Positions 43,600-52,780 are shown, counted from the stretch's first letter. The stretch is DNA of 64,000 nucleotides from RYN-230 sp963770545 (GCA_963770545.1 CAVYQF010000022.1:62001-126000); one strand, 5' to 3'. The notes: generated from the sequence alone by a model not told the origin. Numbers and translations: made by a program.

Positions 43600-43871
43600 T
43601 CCCTGCCTCCCCTTCCACCTGGATGCCAGGCCCTCGGGTGGGTGCCCTGGCACGGCGCCAGGGCGGGAGGAGAAGCGCACCATTCAGCCAGCACGGGCCG
43701 ACCGGCCCGATTGTGCGGCCGGCTAGCACCCTGCAGCTAACGCCCCGCCCGCGCGCCGCACCCTTGTCACGGGAATAGCGCGCGAAGGGTTCAGGATGGG
43801 CCCAAGATTGTTTTCAGCCGCAGGGCAGAAAGTGGTTCTGGCCAATACATTGGCCTGGCTTGGCGTTCTTT

Positions 43872-45053
43872 TTACCGGCCGGGCCCGGACCCGGGCTGGT
43901 TCAGCCGGGCGAGGTAGGCGTTGTAGGCGTCCAGATGCTCGTCGTCGTCGATGGTGCCGCGCGCCCCCGCCACGGCCGGGGTCGGCTCGGCAGCGGTCCC
44001 GTATTGCGCACCGGGCGATGGGGCCGCGGGGGACGGGGCGGGATCCGGACCCCCCGGGCCGCGGACCGGCCGGGGCGCCTCGCGGCCCGGGCCCGGCATA
44101 CCGCGATCCGGCGTACCGCGGTCCGGCGTATCGCGGTCCGGCGTATCGCGGTCCGGCGTATCGCGGTCCGCGGCCGGCGCGGCAACCAGGCTCTCGAAGC
44201 TCGACGTGCGCACGGCTTCGAGCCAGCCCCGGCTGACCGTGCCGACCCGGTCGGCATGCGCCCACATCACGAAGACCAGCATCATGAAGCCGAGCATGAT
44301 CGCGTCGCCGCCGATCCACATGACCGCGCCGCCGGCGTGCAGGTCGGCCACCGGGCCGGCCGAGCCGCGCGGGCGCATCACGGTCATGCCCTTGATCGGC
44401 GTGTTCTCGGTGCCGAGAACCAGCCCGGTAAACGTATCCACCGGCATGGCCACGACCAGCATCACGAACCGGATCGGGTAGGACAGTCGCCAGCGGATGG
44501 GCTCGGTGCCCAGAATCGGCAGGAAGAATAGGTACCCAACCAGCAGGTAAAGGGCATGCTCGGCGTTATGCAGTGCGGGGTTGGTCATGACCAGGCTCAT
44601 CAGGCCGGTCAGGTGCGTGCCGGCGATAGTCGCCGCGTACAGGATCAGGACGAACGGCGGCCAGGTCAGGAAGGTGACCACCCGGGACCGGACCGCCCGC
44701 TTGGCCCAGGTGTGCAGCGGGTTCCGGCTCGCGTGCAGCAGCAGCGTGACCGGCTGGGCCAGCACCAGCAGAGGTGGCGCGATCATGATCAGCATGAGGT
44801 GCTGGATCATGTGGTCCCAGAACAGGACATCGTCGTACGCGCCGATGCCACTCTCCGTGGCCAGCACGACCACCGCGAGACCGGCCAGGAACAGCCCGCT
44901 CCGCCACCACGGCCAGGGCCGGGCGGGATGACGGCGCCCGACGCGCCACGCGCCCCACAGGTACAGGGCAGCGAAGACGACGACGATGGCCGTCACGACA
45001 GGCGCGAATTCCCAGCGTTCCAGGACCGCCTGCCAGCCAAATGGGGGCAGCAT
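43872..45053 (-). CDS. CtaG-like cytochrome c oxidase assembly membrane protein
   Basis: 393 residues from ATG 45053 with AAGGAGG 4 bases upstream. About seven to nine helices with the Caa3_CtaG pattern: DHMIQHLMLIMIAPPLLVLA, NPALHNAEHALYLLVGYLFF, GGAVMWIGGDAIMLGFMMLV. A long hydrophilic C-terminal tail contains a DRDTP repeat encoded by 15-bp tandem DNA repeats (44095-44170). Known relatives assist copper-haem oxidase assembly. Divergent from the MFS gene. Confidence 0.85.
   Translation of the reverse strand: MLPPFGWQAVLERWEFAPVVTAIVVVFAALYLWGAWRVGRRHPARPWPWWRSGLFLAGLAVVVLATESGIGAYDDVLFWDHMIQHLMLIMIAPPLLVLAQPVTLLLHASRNPLHTWAKRAVRSRVVTFLTWPPFVLILYAATIAGTHLTGLMSLVMTNPALHNAEHALYLLVGYLFFLPILGTEPIRWRLSYPIRFVMLVVAMPVDTFTGLVLGTENTPIKGMTVMRPRGSAGPVADLHAGGAVMWIGGDAIMLGFMMLVFVMWAHADRVGTVSRGWLEAVRTSSFESLVAAPAADRDTPDRDTPDRDTPDRGTPDRGMPGPGREAPRPVRGPGGPDPAPSPAAPSPGAQYGTAAEPTPAVAGARGTIDDDEHLDAYNAYLARLNQPGSGPGR
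44095..44170. repeat. 15-bp tandem repeat in the CtaG-like tail
   Basis: About five copies of GCGTATCGCGGTCCG with minor changes, encoding DRDTP/DRGTP pentapeptides on the minus strand. Confidence 0.8.
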
Positions 45054-45130
45054 GGAACCTCCTTGCAACGCAGAGCCTACTCACTACCGCGTGTAGGAAA
45101 AGCCGCGCCCCCTCGCGAAGGCGGACCAGG

Positions 45131-46420
45131 TTGAGCACTCATCCAGGCCCGGCCCCCCTGCCCGGTCCGGCGGGCCTGCATCTGCACCGCTGGAACGACC
45201 GGACCGTGGTCGGTGTGGCCGTCGCCGCCTTCGCGTCGGGGTTCGGGCAGTTCGGCGTGGTGGCCGCCCTGGGCGACGTGGCGCGGGGCTTCGGCCAGGT
45301 GAGCCACGGCACGAGCATCGCGGACCAGGCCGGGCTGTCCGGCACCGACCTGGGCATCGGACTGGCCATCATGCGCCTCGCGTCGCTGGGCGCATTGCCC
45401 ATTACCGGCCTGGCCGACGACTTCGGCCGCCGGAGGATGCTGCTCATCACGGTCGGCGCCGGGCTGGCCCTGACCGTGCTGGCCGCGGCCAGCCCTAGCT
45501 ACTGGTGGTTCGTGGCCATCTTCGCCTGCGGCCGTCCCCTGCTCAGCGCGTCGAACGGGCTGGCGCAGGTCATCGCGGCCGAGCAGACCGCGTCGGCGGA
45601 CCGGGCCAAGGCCGTGGCGCTGATCGCCGCCGGGTACGGCACCGGAGCCGGGGTCATCGCCATCGTGCACAGCCTGGCGTCGCACGCGATCGGGTTCCGC
45701 GGGGTGTTCATCCTGGCGCTCATCCCGCTGGCGCTGCTGCCCGTGGTCGGCCGCTGGGTCCAGGAACCCGACCGGTTCACCGTGGCCGTGGCTGGCTCGG
45801 GGCATCCCATCCCGGTACTCGACGCGGTGGCCCGGCCCTTCCGGCGGCGCCTGCTGGTCGTCGCCATCCTGGCCTTCGCTATCTCGGTGATCACTGGTCC
45901 GGCCAACAGCTTCGGTTTCCTGTTCGCGCAGAACATCCTGCATCTGCGGGGCATCGTGACCGCGGGCATGGTGGTGGGGTCGGGCATCGCCGGGCTGGCT
46001 GGGCTGCTGACCGGACGCTGGCTGGCGGACCGGGTCGGCCGGCGCCTGACGGGCGCGCTGGCCATGGTGTCCGTGGCCCTGCTGGCCACGCTGACCTACA
46101 GCGGCTCCGCCGTGGCCCTGGTGGCCGGCTACATCTCCGCCGTGTTCGCGGCCTCGGTCTTCGCCCCGGCGGCGGGGGCGCTGGTCAACGAATTGTTCCC
46201 TACCTCGGTCCGCGCCTCGGTGGTGGGCTGGTCCACGGCGGCGGGCGTGCTAGGGGCGGTGGCCGGCCTGGTCACGTTCGGCTCGGTAGCCAACGCTGCT
46301 CACGAGTTCGGGGTGGCCGGGGTGGTCACCTTCCTGCCTGCGGCACTGGTCATGGCGCTGTTCTGGCTACTCCCGGAGACCCGCGGGCGTGAGCCGGAGG
46401 ATCTCTGGCCCGAGGGCTGA
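45131..46420 (+). CDS. MFS transporter
   Basis: About 429 residues from TTG 45131 (start uncertain; longer frames exist). Twelve hydrophobic segments, loop 2-3 motif GLADDFGRRRM and the equivalent GRWLADRVGRRL in the second half identify the major facilitator superfamily. It lies 77 bases from the divergent CtaG-like gene. Substrate unknown. Confidence 0.88.
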   Translation: MSTHPGPAPLPGPAGLHLHRWNDRTVVGVAVAAFASGFGQFGVVAALGDVARGFGQVSHGTSIADQAGLSGTDLGIGLAIMRLASLGALPITGLADDFGRRRMLLITVGAGLALTVLAAASPSYWWFVAIFACGRPLLSASNGLAQVIAAEQTASADRAKAVALIAAGYGTGAGVIAIVHSLASHAIGFRGVFILALIPLALLPVVGRWVQEPDRFTVAVAGSGHPIPVLDAVARPFRRRLLVVAILAFAISVITGPANSFGFLFAQNILHLRGIVTAGMVVGSGIAGLAGLLTGRWLADRVGRRLTGALAMVSVALLATLTYSGSAVALVAGYISAVFAASVFAPAAGALVNELFPTSVRASVVGWSTAAGVLGAVAGLVTFGSVANAAHEFGVAGVVTFLPAALVMALFWLLPETRGREPEDLWPEG

Positions 46421-46513
46421 CTGAGCCCGAGCGGTGACTGGCCCGGGGCTGACCGACCCGGGGGCTGGCGAGCTCCTGGCGATCCCTCGGGCCTCCGCGC
46501 CGGCTTCGCGGTG

Positions 46514-46939
46514 CTAGCCCGAGCCTGGCCGAGGCGTCGTCTGGCCGACCTCGATCAGGTGACCGTCAGGGTCGCGGATGTAGGCACGGATCTCGCGCCC
46601 GTGATCTTTGGGTTCGGTGAGGAACTGAGCACCCTTCGCCGACCACTCCGCATAGACCTGGGCGATGTCAGCCACCCTGAGGTTGAGGAACGCACTGGTG
46701 CGGCTGGGGTCGGCCGGCGTCGTCAGCGTCACCGTCGGCTTGTCGTCGGTCGGGCCGCCACCCACGTTGAGGATGAGCCAGCTGTTGGCGATCTTCAAGA
46801 TGACCGGATCGCGTTCGGCCACCACTTTCGCCCCGAACACCGACACGTAGAAGTCACGAGAGCGGTCCTGGTCGGAGACCACCAGGAAGTGGGTGACCAC
46901 GAAACCGCTGGCCGGGGCGGGATGGTCGTCGTCGGTCAT
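46514..46939 (-). CDS. VOC (glyoxalase/bleomycin resistance) family protein
   Basis: 141 residues from ATG 46939 with GGAGG and a 7-base spacer. VOC pattern: VTHFLVVSDQDRSRDFYVSV near the N-terminus, FLNLRVADIAQVYAEW in the middle, and YIRDPDGHLIEVGQ at the end (metal-ligand glutamate). Reaction unknown. Confidence 0.88.
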   Translation of the reverse strand: MTDDDHPAPASGFVVTHFLVVSDQDRSRDFYVSVFGAKVVAERDPVILKIANSWLILNVGGGPTDDKPTVTLTTPADPSRTSAFLNLRVADIAQVYAEWSAKGAQFLTEPKDHGREIRAYIRDPDGHLIEVGQTTPRPGSG

Positions 46940-47241
46940 GTGCACGCCTCCGTAGCCAGTCAGGGAGCGCCGATGGCTCCGATCCCAGCGATCATCGCAC
47001 GTTGTTCTGGCCAGAATGTGCCACGGCCGCCAGGCGTTGATGCGGCGATGGCGGGTAGCCCGGTGGGATAACCGAAGCAACCTGAGGGTGACCGGCAGCC
47101 ACGAAGGCAGTTGGCTGGCGTGGTGTGAGAGGCTAAGACCCGACGTCGGGCCACTCTGCCAGGGGCCTGACGTCGAGGCTGCGGACCAGTCACGGACCAG
47201 CGAGCCCCAGGCTAGCCATGATCCGGGCGTTACCGCAGCTG

Positions 47242-47330
47242 GGAGGGTTCGCCTAGTGGCCGATGGCGGCGGTCTTGAAAACCGCTATGGGGCGTGAGTC
47301 TCATCGTGGGTTCGAATCCCACACCCTCCG
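47242..47330 (+). tRNA. tRNA-Ser(TGA)
   Basis: Acceptor GGAGGGT/ACCCTCC with discriminator G, no CCA. The anticodon arm GCGGT-CTTGAAA-ACCGC gives TGA. Long variable arm and T-arm GTGGGTTCGAATCCCAC confirm serine. The 3' end is followed by several copies of its own last bases. Confidence 0.95.
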
Positions 47331-47418
47331 CCCACACCCTCCGCCCAATCCGATGTCTTGAGGCTGGACATCACACCTCCGCCCATGTCCTGAGACTGGG
47401 ACCCCGCACCCTCCGCCC
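47320..47418. repeat. Reiterated tRNA-Ser 3' end
   Basis: CACACCCTCCGCCC occurs at 47320-47333 and, overlapping by one base, at 47333-47346. Degenerate copies follow at about 47372-47384 and 47406-47418, embedded in a roughly 36-bp repeat containing ATGTCTTGAGGCTGG / ATGTCCTGAGACTGG. Confidence 0.75.
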
Positions 47419-47556
47419 GGGCCGCCCTCTGCCACAATCTGGGCGCCCCCGTCGCAGGAGAATATTCTTTCGCCTCCCGCATCCGCCCGGCAGAGAATGT
47501 GTACCTGGCGCTGATTCCGGCGACGCTTGGGGGACGTCGATTGCGGTGACGACGCG

Positions 47557-48417
47557 ATGACCCTGCCGACTTTTGTGGTGATCGGGGCGATGAAGGCGGG
47601 CACCGTGAGCCTTCGTCACTACCTCGATGAGCATCCCGACGTGTTTCTGGGGCGCGGCGGAACGCTCGGCGAGCCCAACTTCTTCATAGCTGAGGACAAC
47701 TGGTCCCGCGGCCGTGGCTGGTATGAATTTCTCTTCGACGGCGCCGGCCGGGCCACTGCCATCGGAGAGTGCTCTCCGTGCTACACGTGGGCCCACGTCT
47801 ACCGCGGCGTCCCCGGGCGGATGGCGCAGGTCATTCCGCAAGCACATCTGATCTACGTGGTGCGCGATCCCATCGCCCGCATGCGGTCGATGTACATACA
47901 TCAAGTGTCAGCAGGCCGGAAGCGACGCCGTGCGGAGGTGGCCCTGCTCGACGACCGTTACCTCGGGCCAAGCCGCTATGGGTTCCAGCTCGCGGCGTTT
48001 CTCGATCACTTCGACCGCAGCCAGGTACTCGTGATCGCGAGCGAGGAGCTCCGCGATAGTCCATGTGAGGCACTGAGCGCCGTGTTTGACCACCTGGGCG
48101 TCGATCCCGCTGCGGTCAACCTCGGCAAGCGGCATCAAGACCACCGCTCGGCTGGCAAGCCCGTCCCGCGCCTGCACGATCTCGGGTGGCTACCGCGGCG
48201 CCAGGTCAAGCTCGATCCGCGATGGCGACCCGATCAGCGCACCGGGCTGGCCCGGCTCCTGACGACCCGGCGGGCGCGGGCTGGCGACTCCGCGATCCCG
48301 CGCGAACTCCGCGACCGACTCGCGGAGCGCCTCGCCGCCGACCTGCGCCGCTTCGAGCATCTCCTGGGCCACCAGGTACCCAGTCACTGGAGATGGTCAA
48401 CGTCCGTACCCGCTTGA
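47557..48417 (+). CDS. PAPS-dependent sulfotransferase family protein
   Basis: 286 residues from ATG 47557. The 5'-phosphosulfate loop is FVVIGAMKAGTVSLRHYL (residues about 5-22) and the 3'-phosphate motif is YVVRDPIARMRSMYIHQ, both diagnostic. The rest resembles bacterial sulfotransferase domains acting on glycans, lipids or metabolites. Low-GC upstream sequence and its place right after a tRNA with reiterated 3' ends suggest acquired DNA. Confidence 0.88.
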   Translation: MTLPTFVVIGAMKAGTVSLRHYLDEHPDVFLGRGGTLGEPNFFIAEDNWSRGRGWYEFLFDGAGRATAIGECSPCYTWAHVYRGVPGRMAQVIPQAHLIYVVRDPIARMRSMYIHQVSAGRKRRRAEVALLDDRYLGPSRYGFQLAAFLDHFDRSQVLVIASEELRDSPCEALSAVFDHLGVDPAAVNLGKRHQDHRSAGKPVPRLHDLGWLPRRQVKLDPRWRPDQRTGLARLLTTRRARAGDSAIPRELRDRLAERLAADLRRFEHLLGHQVPSHWRWSTSVPA

Positions 48418-48571
48418 CCCTGGCCAGAGCCGCGCGCCGGTCGCCGCGCAGTACGCCGACAGACAAAGAGAGACGGAGAAGACTAGGTTTCGGACCTACG
48501 TCACATGCTGCCGGGGCGCCCGGGGCTCAGCCGGTGCCGACCCGCATGTCCGAACTGCGAGGGTTCATCGA

Positions 48572-48956
48572 GTGGTACCTCCAAGCATCCATGGCTTCTT
48601 CCTGGCCAGCGGTGGTGTGGCTGGCGCGCTGATCGGGCTGCTATTCGTGGCCATCTCGGTGTCCTCAGAGCGGCTCTCCGCCGCAAAGGCGGGAGCGCCA
48701 CTGCACCGCATCCGCGCGGCAGCGGCGCTGACTGCCTTTATCAACGCGCTGGCGGTGTGAATTCGATCGCGAGCCTGGCGATCGTCCGCTTCCTGATCGG
48801 TATCGCCCGGGCATGGGAACTGTTCGGGGGCCCTCGATCGGTATATCGGGCGCGAGGTCACGGCACTCGTCCAGGACCACCATCGCGGGGCTGGCGATCG
48901 GGTGGACAAATCCGACAGAGGGCCTACCGCCCCTTCCCCTGGAGCCACGCCCTGAC
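48572..48956 (+). pseudogene. Broken small membrane protein gene
   Basis: The first 62 residues are intact (IHGFFLASGGVAGALIGLLF, VAISVSSERLSAAKAGAPLH, RIRAAAALTAFINALAV) and then hit TGA. C-terminal pieces follow in other frames (SLAIVRFLIGIARAWELFGG, then REVTALVQDHHRGAGD). The helices expected between are missing. I read this as an internal deletion plus frameshift in a gene of about 170-190 residues. Confidence 0.65.
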
Positions 48957-49139
48957 TACGAGCAGCAGTACCGCGGCCACGAGGATCATGACCCGTCTCG
49001 CCGCCCAGGCCCCCCGGCTCGCGGCCGCCTGATCGCGCTTGGCCCCCCGCAGGCTCCGCTCCGCCCTCAGCAGCCGGGCCCAGTAAAACCCGACGGCTAA
49101 CGCGACAACGACGGCAACAACAGCGGCCATGCTCGTCAT
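48924..49139 (-). CDS. Small two-helix membrane protein
   Basis: 71 residues from ATG 49139 with GGAG upstream. Two helices (MAAVVAVVVALAVGFYWARL and VMILVAAVLLLVVRAWL) joined by a basic loop (RSLRGAKRDQAAASR). No family recognised. Confidence 0.5.
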   Translation of the reverse strand: MTSMAAVVAVVVALAVGFYWARLLRAERSLRGAKRDQAAASRGAWAARRVMILVAAVLLLVVRAWLQGKGR

Positions 49140-49200
49140 GCGCTCCAGTGTCGCCGGAGGACGGCGTGATCGCCAGGGGCTACGAGGTGATCACCGAAGG

Positions 49201-49467
49201 TCAGGCCGCCTGATGACCGCGCTCACGGGCGAGTTCGCCCAGCAGTGCGACAGCCCGGGCCGGGGTCCCCCGCAGCGTGGGCATTTCCACGGCGGGCAGC
49301 CGGGTAACCGGCGTCCACGACTTTCGTTCCCAGCGGCCGTCGATTCCGGTGAGGCGGCAGGACACTTGCCCGTCGGCTCGCAGGATCCACTCCCAGGACA
49401 ATTCCGCCGGATCCCCGCCGCTGACGCTGACCAGCCGGGCGATCACCTTCCGGGGAATTAACGCCAT
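49201..49467 (-). CDS. Hypothetical protein
   Basis: 88 residues from ATG 49467. Sequence such as LSWEWILRADGQVSCRLTGI suggests a small beta-rich domain. Nothing else identifies it. Confidence 0.45.
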   Translation of the reverse strand: MALIPRKVIARLVSVSGGDPAELSWEWILRADGQVSCRLTGIDGRWERKSWTPVTRLPAVEMPTLRGTPARAVALLGELARERGHQAA

Positions 49468-49689
49468 GCCGGATGCCCTTCCGCCAGGTGACCCCGTTGG
49501 CGTTGAGGCCCCCATCTACCAGGGGCGGTCACGTTGTGTCGCTTTGAGAAGAGAACTTTACCCCTGAGAAGCAGAACCTTACCCCTGAACAGGCACCTGA
49601 ACATGAAGCGCAGGCTCTGCATTTCCTCTCAGGCGTTGAGCGTTATCAGCCGGGCCTCCGGGAGCCTGAGCGGGATGACTGGCCGGTAA

Positions 49690-50057
49690 TTAAGCCGGGG
49701 CGCGATCAGTGAAGCCGGGTTCCCGGGGTGGTGGCTCACGGTGGGGCATCGCGTGCGCCAGGCTGTCGAATACCGCGAACAGCCGGTCCATGCCCGCGTC
49801 CGTCAGGACCTGGCGGACCGCCGGGCTGCCCGCGGCGACCCGCAGTTTCCCGCCGCGACGTCCGTATATTTCAGCGCCATCATCAGGGCACCAAGGGCGT
49901 GCCGGTCGCAGACCGGCAAGGCCGTCAGGTCCACCACGATGAAGGAGTAATCCTGGCTGACGGACACGAGGGCTTCCCAGAAGCGCTGGGTGTTCCCGGC
50001 GTCAACCTGGACCAGCGGGGTCACGATCGCCAGGCCACGATCCGAGGTGACTGACAC
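49690..50057 (-). pseudogene. STAS-domain anti-anti-sigma-like protein, one frameshift
   Basis: From GTG 50057: LAIVTPLVQVDAGNTQRFWE, SFIVVDLTALPVCDRHALGA, LMMALKYTDVAAG, then frame loss at 49849-49851 (a C3 run on the plus strand). One extra base restores KLRVAAGSPAVRQVLTDAGM, DRLFAVFDSLAHAM and a stop at 49690 (122 residues). A typical STAS has a phosphorylatable Ser/Thr at the position of VCDRHALG; here it appears to be Cys or Asp, so regulation by phosphorylation is doubtful. Confidence 0.65.
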
Positions 50058-50160
50058 CCACTGGCCTGATGAGCACTGGCCTGATGAGCACTGGCCTGAT
50101 GAGCACTGGCCTGATGAGCACTGGCCTGATGAGCACTGGCCTGATGAGCACTGGGCTCGT
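50058..50160. repeat. 15-bp tandem repeat upstream of the STAS gene
   Basis: Six to seven near-identical copies of GATGAGCACTGGCCT end one base before the GTG of the STAS gene on the minus strand. The unit length keeps frame (Asp-Glu-His-Trp-Pro on plus). The rest of the 50160-50442 gap shows no gene. Confidence 0.9.
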
Positions 50161-50442
50161 CAGGACCGTCGGTCAACGTCTCATGCTTTCCGCCAGGCCA
50201 GCTCGGCTTGCCGTTGGCCCGGCACCGCCTGAGCGTGGGCCCACGCGGGCAGAACGGGATGGCGGCTGTTTCGTCAACCGCGCGCAACGTAACACCGCAC
50301 CGAAGAGCACTCAAGGTTTTGGCTGGTAATTGCAACCTGATGGGGTGCCTGGCGCATCTTTCTGGTGGTGGCGGCATGCCGGGCCTGAGGGGGGCGCTGG
50401 CATGCCGCCAGCCAATTGGCCACCCCGAGGAGCCCGCACCCT

Positions 50443-50988
50443 GTGTCATCACCCGAGGAGTTCACCGAGTTCGCGGCGGCCGCGGCGCCGCGGCTACGGC
50501 GGATGGCGTTCCTGCTCTGCGGCGACTGGCACACCGCGGAAGATCTGGTGCAGACCGCGCTGGCGAAGGTCTTCGTGTCCTGGCGCAAGATCAGGAGACG
50601 GGACGCGGCCCACGCGTACGCGGCGCGCATCCTGGTCAACTCCTACCTGGCCCAGAAGCGCCTGAAGAGCACGGGCGAGATTCTTACTGACCGGATCCCC
50701 GACCAGCCGGTCCAGCCCCCGGGGCCGGAGACCCGGATCGTCGTGCTCAAGGCGCTGGCCACCCTCCCACCCCGCAGTCGCGCCGTGGTGGTGCTGCGGT
50801 ACTGGGCCGATCTGAGCGTCGAGCAGGCCGCGGCCACACTGGGCTGCTCCCCGGGCAACGTGAAAAGCCAGAGCGCCCGGGCGCTGGACAAACTTCGGGT
50901 GGTGCTGGGCGACGTCATGACCGAGCCGGGCCCCCCTGGCCACGGTCTCGGTGACGAGCAGAAGGCGAAGGATCCCCAGCATGGATGA
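50443..50988 (+). CDS. SigE-family ECF sigma factor
   Basis: About 181 residues from GTG 50443; TTG 50416 is an alternative. Region 2: APRLRRMAFLLCGDWHTAED, LVQTALAKVFVSWRKI. Region 4: RSRAVVVLRYWADLSVEQAA, ATLGCSPGNVKSQSARALDK. The downstream membrane-anchored propeller gene overlaps its end, the position often taken by an anti-sigma factor. Confidence 0.9.
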   Translation: MSSPEEFTEFAAAAAPRLRRMAFLLCGDWHTAEDLVQTALAKVFVSWRKIRRRDAAHAYAARILVNSYLAQKRLKSTGEILTDRIPDQPVQPPGPETRIVVLKALATLPPRSRAVVVLRYWADLSVEQAAATLGCSPGNVKSQSARALDKLRVVLGDVMTEPGPPGHGLGDEQKAKDPQHG

Positions 50989-52231
50989 GACATCACTGCA
51001 CAAGCTCCTGGACAGCACCCTGGTGCACGAACCGCCGCTGGGGCCGGTCGTACAGAAGTCGCTATGGGCAGGCCTCCGGCTCCGGCGCCGCCGCCGGGCC
51101 CGCAACGCCGCCGCGACCGTCGCCGCCGTCGCCGTGATCGCCGTCGCCGTCCCCTCGGTCGGCGGAGCGCTGGGCCACCCTTCCTCCGGCCCGCAGACCC
51201 TGACGGGCAGGATCACCGTGTATGTGGTCGATGGAGCGCGGGAATACGGTGACACCGATTTCCGCGGCCAAAACACCGTGGGCAAGCTGATAGCCGTCAA
51301 GTCACCTGACACGATCGCCATCACTCCCGACGGGAAGACCGCATATGTGGTCAACCAGGCCACCGCTGGATCGGTGACCCCCATCGCCGTAGCCACGGGC
51401 AAGGCGGCCCGGCCCATCAAGGTCGGGGACTGGCCCGACGGAATCGCGATCAGCCCCGACGGCAAGACCGCTGTACGTCGACCAACATCGACTCGAACTC
51501 GGTGACCCCGATATCGACGGCCACTAACCGGCCAGGCCGGCCCATCAAGGTCGGGGCCCGGCCCCGGGCCATCGTGTTCACCCCGGACGGGAAGACCGCC
51601 TACGTCCTCGACCAGGGCAACTCAGTGCTGGGGCTCGGTGATACCAATCAACGTCGCCACCGGCACCCCCGGCACGCTCATCAAAGTCGGGGACAGCCCG
51701 GTGGTGATGACCATCACCCCCGACGGGAAAACCGTCTACGCCGCCAGCCTCACCACGGGCATGGTGACCCCGATCTCCACCGCGACCAACACGGCGGGCC
51801 ACCCGATCAGGGTCAGCGGCGGGACGTTTGCGATCGCGGTCACGCCGGACGGGAAGACGGTGTACGCGGTCAGTGTCGGCGCGGGCGTGGTGACCCCCAT
51901 CTCCACCGCGACCAACAGGGCGGGCCACCCGATCAAGGTCGGCAAGGAGCCTCAAGGCGATCGCGATCACCCCGGACGGGACGACCGCTTACGTCACCAA
52001 CTATCAGTCCGGCACCGTGACCCCGATCTCGATCGCCGCCAACCAGGCAGCTGGAGCCGATCAGGATTCCCGGCGGTCCGTGGGCCGTCGCGATCACCCC
52101 GGACGGGAAGACCGCCTACGTGACGAGCTACCGGGCCGGCACCGTCACCCCGATCAACACGGCGACCAACACCGCCGGGCGCCCGATCAAGGTCGGAAAG
52201 GGCGCCTTACAGCCTGGCGATCACACCCTGA
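50981..52231 (+). pseudogene. Membrane-anchored YVTN-type beta-propeller, about five frameshifts
   Basis: ATG 50981 overlaps the sigma stop by 8 bases. The start is cytoplasmic (DETSLHKLLDSTLVHEPPLG), then one helix (AATVAAVAVIAVAVPSVGG), then 42-residue repeats of the form ITPDGKTAYV...SVTPIATAT...PIKVG. The repeats move between frames near 51470, 51635, 51955, 52050 and 52205; joined, they end YSLAITP at 52231. Likely the membrane partner of the sigma factor; here inactive or mis-sequenced. Confidence 0.75.
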
Positions 52232-52300
52232 AACTTCTCTCTAACGGCTCTCACCAGGCCCTCACCTCGCGGATGGCCGCCCTGACGCCGGACCCGGCAA

Positions 52301-52570
52301 TTACGCGGAGTACGGGCGGCGGATCAGCCGGGGGTCGTAGAGGTACCAGCCTTCCCGGCCGCCCACGGCCGGGCTGGCGTACCAGCGGAGCCCCACGCAC
52401 CAGCGGCCGTGCCGGTCCTTGCGCTGACCAGTGACCTGCGCCCAGGCCCATGTGCCATCCTGGAGCAGGATCTCGGCCTCAGTATCCTCGGGGATGGTGG
52501 AGCCGGGCACGGCGTCGGCGGGCATAGCCCGCTCCAGCGCTGGCTCGCGGGCCGGGTCCGAGGTGACCAT
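52301..52570 (-). CDS. Small conserved-looking hypothetical protein
   Basis: 89 residues. The block AEILLQDGTWAWAQVTGQRK, DRHGRWCVGLRWYASPAVGG, REGWYLYDPRLIRR resembles small actinobacterial proteins of unknown role. ATG 52570 has only a weak RBS. Confidence 0.6.
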   Translation of the reverse strand: MVTSDPAREPALERAMPADAVPGSTIPEDTEAEILLQDGTWAWAQVTGQRKDRHGRWCVGLRWYASPAVGGREGWYLYDPRLIRRPYSA

Positions 52571-52780
52571 CTCGCCAGGATGCGTCTCGGCCCGTAGGCT
52601 CTAGTGGCCGTTTCGGGATTCTTTTCGGAAATGTTTTCGGATGGACCAGCTCGCCGAGCCTGGTCCTCCCGGTCAATGCCGCCCGGGTGCTCACAGTCGG
52701 TGACGTGATGAGTGAGCTTCTGCGGGTAGATGCCCAGCCTGGGCGCAGCGTGGCGGCCCAACTATCTGAGGGGGAAAGCC

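Noticed and set aside
49540..49690. Insertion sequence remnant suggested by a repeated CTTACCCCTGA segment
   Set aside because: Two copies of an 11-13-bp segment without inverted ends or transposase similarity are not enough.
50058..50160. CRISPR array
   Set aside because: The 15-bp units are contiguous with no spacers and occur once; no cas genes are present.
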